From Pseudomonas mosselii (GTDB taxonomy: Bacteria > Pseudomonadota > Gammaproteobacteria > Pseudomonadales > Pseudomonadaceae): 64,000 bases of DNA. The position numbers and the translations under genes were made by a program. Below the pieces are notes generated by a model that was not told the origin of the DNA, ran no database searches, and saw only the letters and a list, made by a program, of their open reading frames with translations. Below are positions 58,747-64,000 of this stretch, piece by piece (positions within the stretch are counted from its first letter, which is position 1; each line of letters opens with the position of its first letter). Location of the stretch: NCBI RefSeq assembly GCF_005796105.1, contig NZ_VAUO01000002.1, positions 310,001-374,000 on the forward strand. The letters are read 5' to 3'.

Positions 58747-58801
58747 AGATTATGCACTAACGCATATGCAGTCAATGCGTTTATTCAAGTTTTTATGCGT
58801 T
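58747..58801 (-). promoter_or_regulatory. Tailocin promoter with overlapping repressor operator
   Basis: TTGACT (58770-58775), 17-nt spacer, TAATCT (58747-58752) on the minus strand. The inverted repeat AACGCAT-N9-ATGCGTT (58759-58781) covers the spacer and -35. A third half-site ATGCGTT (58795-58801) lies 20 bp, two helical turns, upstream. This fits direct repression by the nearby LexA-like regulator. Confidence 0.72.
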
Positions 58802-58863
58802 CGAACTGCCTGAATTGCATGAAGGCTATGCGCTACAAGGTTTGTAGGGATTTTCTGCAGGCG

Positions 58864-58889
58864 AAAAAAAACCCGCCGAAGCGGGTTTT
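58864..58889 (-). terminator. Strong terminator after the repressor gene
   Basis: AAAACCCGC-TTCG-GCGGGTTTT with eight T in all on the minus strand, 18 nt after the repressor stop. It isolates repressor transcription from the tailocin promoter. Confidence 0.92.
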
Positions 58890-58906
58890 CTGTGCAAATG
58901 GGTCGA

Positions 58907-59644
58907 TCAGCGGGCGTACATGCCCCACCAGAACACATGACCCAGCAGGCTGATCTGCTCATCCTGCATTTGCTGGAAGCTGTAGTCTTCGTCAGGGTGT
59001 TCGTCGCGATTGAAGCTGCGCAGGCGAATACCGGTAGGCAGGCGATACACCTGTTTGACCCGCAGTTGGCCGTTGTGGTTGATGGCGTAGAGGTCGCCAT
59101 CGATGATGTCACCGATGCTGCAACGCCCGGTGTTGACCCCGACCGTCGCGCCGTCGCGCAGCACCGGCAACATGCTGTTGCCGCGCACCGTCACGCACTT
59201 GGCGTGGTCGAACTGCACACCGTTGTGACGCAGGCTGCGCTTGCCGAACCGCAAGCGCGCGTGCTCGCTCTCTTCGATGACGAATCGTCCTGATCCTGCT
59301 GCCAACTCGACCTCACGAAGAAAGGGTACGCTGACCTCGTCGTCCTCGACGGGGGTTTCATCATCCCACAGGCTGATGTCGCTCAACGCCGAATGGCCCG
59401 TTGTGACGGCTGCGCTTTCACGCGACGCGCCCAGCTCGGCCCGGCCGCGTAGCTGGTCGGTGCTGATGCCGAAGTAGTCGGCGATCTTCGACACGTGCTT
59501 GTCGGAAGGGTCGACGATCTTCTCGCTCAAAATGCGCGAGAGCGTGGATTGCGGTACGCCCGTGCGCCGATGCAGCTCCGTCGGGGACAGGCCGTGGCGA
59601 TCGAGCAGCGCTTTGAGGGTAGAAGCTACATTGCGTTTTTGCAT
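58907..59644 (-). CDS. LexA-like self-cleaving tailocin repressor (PrtR-like)
   Basis: 245 aa. N-terminal HTH ([29 protein letters not shown]). The C-terminal S24 peptidase has Ser157 in RGNSMLP and Lys197 in RVKQVY, with a cleavage site Ala116-Gly117 (LAAGSG). RecA filaments would trigger self-cleavage and switch the tailocin on. The start at 59644 was chosen because the promoter -10 box covers the earlier ATG at 59653. No PrtN-like activator is found. Confidence 0.88.
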   Translation of the reverse strand: MQKRNVASTLKALLDRHGLSPTELHRRTGVPQSTLSRILSEKIVDPSDKHVSKIADYFGISTDQLRGRAELGASRESAAVTTGHSALSDISLWDDETPVEDDEVSVPFLREVELAAGSGRFVIEESEHARLRFGKRSLRHNGVQFDHAKCVTVRGNSMLPVLRDGATVGVNTGRCSIGDIIDGDLYAINHNGQLRVKQVYRLPTGIRLRSFNRDEHPDEDYSFQQMQDEQISLLGHVFWWGMYAR

Positions 59645-59651
59645 AGCGTGC

Positions 59652-59680
59652 ATAATGCAGCCGCGCACGGCGCAATGCAA
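59652..59680 (-). promoter_or_regulatory. Promoter of the repressor gene
   Basis: TTGCAT (59675-59680), 17-nt spacer, CATTAT (59652-59657). The palindrome TGCAT-A-ATGCA (59649-59659) overlaps -10, possibly for autoregulation. The start would fall at or next to the ATG, giving a leaderless message. Confidence 0.62.
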
Positions 59681-59791
59681 GCCCGTACATGCCCCTGTGC
59701 GCCTCCCCCGCAAACCTGCAGCGCTCGGAAAAAGCCTGTACCATTGCCGGTTTCGCAATTTGCCACCAGACCACCTGCTTCAAGGCCCCGA

Positions 59792-62365
59792 ATGTCTGAT
59801 CTCTCCGCACACACCCCGATGATGCAGCAGTACTGGAAGCTGAAGAACCAGCACCCAGACCAGCTGATGTTCTACCGCATGGGCGACTTCTACGAGATCT
59901 TCTATGAAGATGCAAAGAAGGCCGCGAAACTGCTGGATATCACCCTGACCGCCCGCGGGCAGTCGGCGGGGCAGTCCATTCCCATGTGCGGGATTCCGTT
60001 CCATTCGCTGGAAGGCTACCTGGCCAAGCTGGTCAAGCTCGGCGAGTCGGTGGTGATCTGCGAGCAGATCGGCGATCCCGCTACCAGCAAGGGCCCGGTG
60101 GAGCGCCAGGTGGTGCGCATCATCACCCCCGGTACGGTCAGTGACGAGGCGCTGCTCGACGAGCGCCGCGACAACCTGATCGCCGCGCTGCTGGGTGACG
60201 AGCGCTTGTTCGGCCTGGCCGTGCTGGACATCACCAGCGGCAACTTCACCGTGCAGGAGATCAAGGGCTGGGAGAACCTGCTGGCAGAGCTCGAACGCAT
60301 CAACCCTGTGGAACTGCTGATCCCCGACGACTGGCCTCAGGGCTTGCCTGCCGAAAAGCGCCCGGGCGCCCGTCGTCGAGCGCCGTGGGACTTTGACCGC
60401 GACTCGGCCCGCAAGAGCCTGTGCCAGCAGTTCGCCACGCAAGACCTCAAGGGCTTCGGTTGCGACAAGCTGACCCTGGCCATCGGCGCCGCCGGCTGCC
60501 TGCTGAGTTACGCGAAGGAAACCCAGCGCACCTCGCTGCCGCATCTGCGCAGCCTGCGCCATGAGCGCATGGACGACACGGTCATCCTCGATGCAGCGAG
60601 CCGGCGCAACCTGGAGCTGGACATCAACCTGGCCGGGGGCCGCGACAATACCCTGCAGTCGGTCATCGACCGCTGCCAGACTGCCATGGCCAGCCGGCTG
60701 CTGACCCGTTGGCTAAACCGCCCACTGCGCGACCTTAAAGTCCTCAAGGCCCGTCAGGACTCGATCCGCTGCCTGCTGGACGGCTACCGCTTCGAAAAGC
60801 TCCAGCCGCAACTCAAGGAAATCGGCGATATCGAGCGCATCCTGGCCCGTATCGGCCTGCGCAATGCCCGCCCACGCGACTTGGCGCGCCTGCGCGATGC
60901 CCTGGGCGCACTGCCTGAATTGCAGAACGCCATGGCCGAGCTGGAGGCGCCGCACCTGGCACGCCTGGCCGCCATCACCGGTACCTACCCGGAGCTGGCT
61001 GGCCTACTGGAGCGGGCGATCATCGACAACCCGCCTGCGGTGATTCGTGACGGCGGTGTACTCAAGACCGGCTACGACACCGAACTGGACGAACTGCTGG
61101 CGATGAGCGAAAACGCCGGACAATTCCTCATCGACCTCGAAGCCCGCGAGAAAGCCCGCACCGGCCTGGCCAACCTGAAGGTCGGCTACAATCGTGTGCA
61201 CGGCTACTACATCGAGCTACCGACCAAGCAAGCTGAACAAGCCCCTGCGGACTACATCCGCCGCCAGACCCTCAAGGGCGCAGAGCGCTTCATCACCCCG
61301 GAACTCAAGGCCTTCGAGGACAAGGCGTTGTCGGCCAAGAGCCGTGCCCTGGCACGCGAAAAGATGCTCTACGACGCCCTGCTCGAAACCCTCATCGGCC
61401 ACTTGGCGCCGCTGCAAGACAGCGCCGCCGCCCTCGCCGAGCTGGACGTACTGAGCAACCTGGCAGAACGTGCGCTCAACCTGGACTTGAACTGCCCAAG
61501 CTTCGTCGACGAGCCGTGCCTGCGTATCGAGCAAGGTCGCCATCCCGTGGTCGAGCAAGTGCTGACCACACCGTTCGTGGCCAATGACCTGGGGCTGGAC
61601 AACAGCACGCGCATGCTGATCATCACCGGCCCGAACATGGGCGGTAAGTCCACCTACATGCGCCAGACCGCGCTGATCGTGCTGATGGCCCATATTGGCA
61701 GCTTCGTTCCAGCCGCACGCTGCGAGCTGTCGCTGGTTGATCGCATCTTTACCCGCATCGGTTCAAGCGACGACTTGGCAGGTGGGCGCTCGACCTTCAT
61801 GGTCGAGATGAGCGAAACCGCTAATATCCTGCACAACGCCACCGAGCGTAGCCTTGTACTGATGGACGAAGTCGGCCGTGGCACCAGTACCTTCGACGGC
61901 CTTTCACTGGCTTGGGCCGCCGCCGAGCGCTTGGCCCAACTGCGCGCCTACACGCTGTTCGCCACCCACTACTTCGAGCTGACCGTGCTGCCGGAGAGTG
62001 AGCCGCTGGTGGCCAACGTGCACTTGAATGCCACCGAGCACAACGAGCGCATCGTCTTCCTGCACCATGTACTGCCAGGCCCTGCCAGCCAGAGCTATGG
62101 CCTGGCCGTGGCTCAACTGGCCGGCGTACCGGGAACGGTGATCCAGCGTGCCCGCGAGCACCTGGGGCGCCTGGAGACCGCGAGCCTGCCGCACGAAGCG
62201 CCACCTGCCAGCCAGCGCAAGGGCGAGCCCAACGTGCCGCACCAAAGCGATCTGTTCGCCAGCCTGCCGCACCCAGCCATCGAGAAGCTGGGCAAGCTGG
62301 AGCTGGACGACATGACGCCGCGCCAAGCTATCGAAATGCTATATCAACTGAAAAACCTGTTATAA
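59792..62365 (+). CDS. mutS: DNA mismatch repair protein MutS
   Basis: 857 aa from the ATG at 59792. The mismatch-contact motif FYEIF is in [16 protein letters not shown] (near residue 40), Walker A is GPNMGGKST and the signature is [16 protein letters not shown] ([11 protein letters not shown]). Divergent from the repressor by 147 nt. Confidence 0.98.
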   Translation: MSDLSAHTPMMQQYWKLKNQHPDQLMFYRMGDFYEIFYEDAKKAAKLLDITLTARGQSAGQSIPMCGIPFHSLEGYLAKLVKLGESVVICEQIGDPATSKGPVERQVVRIITPGTVSDEALLDERRDNLIAALLGDERLFGLAVLDITSGNFTVQEIKGWENLLAELERINPVELLIPDDWPQGLPAEKRPGARRRAPWDFDRDSARKSLCQQFATQDLKGFGCDKLTLAIGAAGCLLSYAKETQRTSLPHLRSLRHERMDDTVILDAASRRNLELDINLAGGRDNTLQSVIDRCQTAMASRLLTRWLNRPLRDLKVLKARQDSIRCLLDGYRFEKLQPQLKEIGDIERILARIGLRNARPRDLARLRDALGALPELQNAMAELEAPHLARLAAITGTYPELAGLLERAIIDNPPAVIRDGGVLKTGYDTELDELLAMSENAGQFLIDLEAREKARTGLANLKVGYNRVHGYYIELPTKQAEQAPADYIRRQTLKGAERFITPELKAFEDKALSAKSRALAREKMLYDALLETLIGHLAPLQDSAAALAELDVLSNLAERALNLDLNCPSFVDEPCLRIEQGRHPVVEQVLTTPFVANDLGLDNSTRMLIITGPNMGGKSTYMRQTALIVLMAHIGSFVPAARCELSLVDRIFTRIGSSDDLAGGRSTFMVEMSETANILHNATERSLVLMDEVGRGTSTFDGLSLAWAAAERLAQLRAYTLFATHYFELTVLPESEPLVANVHLNATEHNERIVFLHHVLPGPASQSYGLAVAQLAGVPGTVIQRAREHLGRLETASLPHEAPPASQRKGEPNVPHQSDLFASLPHPAIEKLGKLELDDMTPRQAIEMLYQLKNLL

Positions 62366-62504
62366 CGACCACCCGCGCAAGCTGGTAGAATCCGGCGCGG
62401 TTTGCGTGTGCTGCAGGTTATTAGCCTGGCCTGCAGCCAAAATCGTGAACCGCGCTGCCCTGGAAGGAAGGGCAAGCTGCCGTCGCCTGAGGAGAGAATT
62501 AGAA

Positions 62505-62828
62505 ATGACCTTCGTCGTCACCGACAACTGCATCAAATGCAAGTACACCGACTGCGTGGAAGTCTGTCCGGTGGACTGCTTCTACGAAGGCCCGAACTTC
62601 CTGGTGATTCACCCGGACGAGTGCATCGACTGTGCGCTGTGCGAGCCTGAGTGCCCGGCCCAGGCCATTTTCTCGGAAGACGAGATCCCGGCAGGCATGG
62701 AGAACTTCATCGAGCTCAACGCCGAGCTGGCTGAAATCTGGCCGAACATCACCGAGAAGAAGGACGCCCTGCCGGACGCCGAAGCGTGGGACGGTAAACC
62801 TGGCAAGGTTGCCGATCTGGAGCGCTAA
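62505..62828 (+). CDS. fdxA: Ferredoxin FdxA (7Fe type)
   Basis: 107 aa with GAGGAGAG upstream. Cluster motifs [17 protein letters not shown] and [12 protein letters not shown] mark a 3Fe-4S/4Fe-4S ferredoxin. Electron carrier. It lies after mutS, as in all pseudomonads. Confidence 0.96.
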   Translation: MTFVVTDNCIKCKYTDCVEVCPVDCFYEGPNFLVIHPDECIDCALCEPECPAQAIFSEDEIPAGMENFIELNAELAEIWPNITEKKDALPDAEAWDGKPGKVADLER

Positions 62829-62847
62829 AACGTTCACACACGAAAAA

Positions 62848-62868
62848 GGCCCGCAACGGGCCTTTTTT
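62848..62868 (+). terminator. Intrinsic terminator after fdxA
   Basis: GGCCCG-CAA-CGGGCC followed by six T. Confidence 0.9.
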
Positions 62869-62882
62869 GCTTTTCAGCGGGC

Positions 62883-63016
62883 AAAAAAAGGGGCGGTTTG
62901 ACCCGCCCACATTTTTTCCGTAGTCCCTGTATATCCCAACTCATCGTCCTGATGAATCGCGTCGTGCGATGTCCTTGGCCATCATCCTTGAAAGCCTGTG
63001 CCTGTCCCTTGGCACA
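62883..63016 (-). ncRNA. rsmZ: Regulatory small RNA RsmZ
   Basis: About 130 nt. Seven GGA motifs, several in hairpin loops (TCATC-AGGAC-GATGA is clear) and an intrinsic terminator GGGCGG-GTCAAA-CCGCCC with seven T at the end. The -10 TAGTAT lies at 63023-63028. Located between fdxA and rpoS, as in P. fluorescens and P. aeruginosa. It titrates RsmA/RsmE (CsrA family) and so frees translation of secondary-metabolite and secretion genes under GacS/GacA control. Confidence 0.93.
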
Positions 63017-63188
63017 GTTCGAATACTAGCGATTTTCAGGCAGGTAACAAGGGGTAGATTTCTCAGGGAGTTTCATCTGACATATTTAGAAAAATCTGAT
63101 AAATTCTTTAAATTCAATAACTTAGAAAAATACATACACCGAGAAGGACGTTTATTTACCTATCCCGACGCCGTTTGCTTACATAACG

Positions 63189-63206
63189 CGTAAGAGAACG
63201 CTTACA
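63189..63206 (-). promoter_or_regulatory. GacA binding box (rsmZ upstream activating sequence)
   Basis: TGTAAG-CGTTCT-CTTACG on the minus strand, matching TGTAAG-N6-CTTACA with one difference. About 170-190 nt upstream of the rsmZ start, the usual distance for rsmZ. Confidence 0.85.
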
Positions 63207-63253
63207 TGTAAAGTGATGGCGGTAGATAAATCAATGTTTCGGCCACATCAACG

Positions 63254-63283
63254 AAAACGCCCCGAGGTCATCGGGGCGTTTTT
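63254..63283 (-). terminator. Terminator after rpoS
   Basis: AACGCCCCGA-TGACC-TCGGGGCGTT with T-runs on both strands; just after the rpoS stop. Confidence 0.88.
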
Positions 63284-63300
63284 GCCAGGTGTACTGGCGG

Positions 63301-64000
63301 CTACTGGAACAGCGACTCGCTGGACAGGCCATTTTTCTCCAGGATCTCGCGCAGGCGCTTGAGCCCTTCCACTTGAATCTGCCGTACCCGCTCGCGGGTC
63401 AGGCCGATCTCCAGGCCAACGTCTTCCAGCGTACTGCTTTCATGGCCTCGTAGGCCAAAACGCCGCACCACCACTTCACGCTGCTTGTCGGTCAGTTCGC
63501 CCAGCCACTGATCGATGCTCTGCGACAGGTCATCGTCTTGCAGCAACTCGCAAGGGTCAGTCGGGCGGTCATCGGTGAGGGTGTCAAGCAGTGTCTTGTC
63601 TGAGTCAGGGCCAAGGGACACGTCCACCGACGAAACCCGCTCGTTCAGCCCCAGCATGCGCTTGACCTCCGACACTGGTTTCTCCAGCAAGCTGGCGATT
63701 TCTTCAGGTGACGGTTCGTGGTCGAGCTTCTGCGTCAGTTCCCGCGCGGCGCGCAGGTAAACGTTGAGTTCCTTGACCACATGGATCGGCAGCCGGATAG
63801 TGCGCGTCTGGTTCATGATCGCGCGCTCGATGGTCTGACGGATCCACCAAGTAGCGTAGGTCGAGAAGCGGAAACCTCGTTCGGGGTCGAACTTCTCGAC
63901 CGCGCGGATCAGACCCAGGTTGCCCTCCTCGATCAGGTCGAGCAGTGATAACCCACGGTTGACGTAACGGCGAGCAATCTTCACCACCAGACGCAGGTTG
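63301..64000 (-). CDS. rpoS: RNA polymerase sigma factor RpoS (C-terminal part, cut by window edge)
   Basis: About 233 visible residues: region 2 ([37 protein letters not shown]), region 3, and the HTH of region 4 ([20 protein letters not shown]), ending in SSESLFQ. General stress sigma factor. The gene continues beyond the right edge. Confidence 0.98.
   Translation of the reverse strand, partial: NLRLVVKIARRYVNRGLSLLDLIEEGNLGLIRAVEKFDPERGFRFSTYATWWIRQTIERAIMNQTRTIRLPIHVVKELNVYLRAARELTQKLDHEPSPEEIASLLEKPVSEVKRMLGLNERVSSVDVSLGPDSDKTLLDTLTDDRPTDPCELLQDDDLSQSIDQWLGELTDKQREVVVRRFGLRGHESSTLEDVGLEIGLTRERVRQIQVEGLKRLREILEKNGLSSESLFQ

Larger units (their letters stand above)
44569..59644 (-). mobile_element. 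R-type (contractile) tailocin island between pncC and mutS
   Basis: About 15 kb, all on the minus strand, with a LexA-like repressor at its start and the lysis genes at its end. The P2-like tail set V-W-J-I-H-FI-FII-E/E'-T-U-X-D is complete and there are no head, terminase, portal or integrase genes, so the product is a phage-tail bacteriocin and not a phage. The mutS-recA interval is the known tailocin site in the P. fluorescens/putida lineages. P. aeruginosa R-pyocins share the gene order but sit elsewhere. Confidence 0.93.

Noticed and set aside
44569..59644. Complete prophage
   Set aside because: No capsid, portal, terminase, integrase or attachment repeats were found; only tail, lysis and regulator genes are present.
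58425..59800. prtN-like activator gene near the repressor
   Set aside because: No frame of suitable size or sequence on either strand; the region is filled by leader, operator and repressor.

Overview
The window is chromosomal DNA from a Pseudomonas of the putida/entomophila type. It is GC-rich and has the conserved Pseudomonas blocks ybgC-tolQRAB-pal-cpoB, ruvCAB, mprF-virJ, fpr/finR, recA-recX and mutS-fdxA-rsmZ-rpoS. Product names rest on reading the translated proteins and their motifs; no database search was run.

Left part, mostly minus strand (1-19.2 kb). It opens with an accessory export cluster: a small secreted protein (3122-3586), an unrecognised 256-aa protein, a MacB-like ABC ATPase and permease, and a TolC-family protein cut by the window edge. 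Then come tRNA-Lys, queE-queC (7-deazaguanine synthesis), the Tol-Pal envelope operon, ruvCAB (Holliday junction processing), a YebC-family regulator, aspS, an FmdB zinc ribbon, a Dps-like protein, a membrane-tethered cold-shock protein, slyX and a HIT protein.

Middle part (20-44.5 kb). It holds an OprD-family porin, proS, a lipoprotein, dinB, two identical initiator tRNA genes with their own promoters and terminators, and mprF-virJ (aminoacyl-phosphatidylglycerol synthase/flippase and its likely hydrolase). Next are kup, rimO, a YjaB-like acetyltransferase, a pseudouridine-synthase homologue that lacks its catalytic Asp, trmO, the fpr/finR divergent pair, dgkA, an ErdR-like response regulator, a DTW-domain tRNA modification enzyme, a LOG-family protein, and recX-recA-pncC with a LexA box before recA.

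Tailocin island (44.57-59.64 kb). Between pncC and mutS lies a complete R-type (contractile, P2-like) tailocin, all on the minus strand. Its order is repressor, operator/promoter, holin, PA0615-like protein, spike V, Com-like zinc finger, W, J, I, tail fibre, fibre chaperone, second fibre-tip protein, sheath, tube, E/E', tape measure, U, X, D, endolysin, Rz with embedded Rz1. There are no capsid, terminase, portal or integrase genes. The regulator is a LexA-like self-cleaving repressor, and no PrtN activator is visible. The E stop codon sits in a CTT TGA C context identical to the release factor 2 +1 frameshift site, and the E' reading frame is in the matching +1 phase. The repressor promoter predicts a leaderless mRNA, as for lambda cI. 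The 3' end of the fibre gene and the next two genes look like an exchangeable receptor-binding module.

Right edge (59.8-64 kb): mutS, fdxA, the Gac/Rsm small RNA rsmZ with a GacA box about 170 nt upstream of its start, and the 3' part of rpoS.
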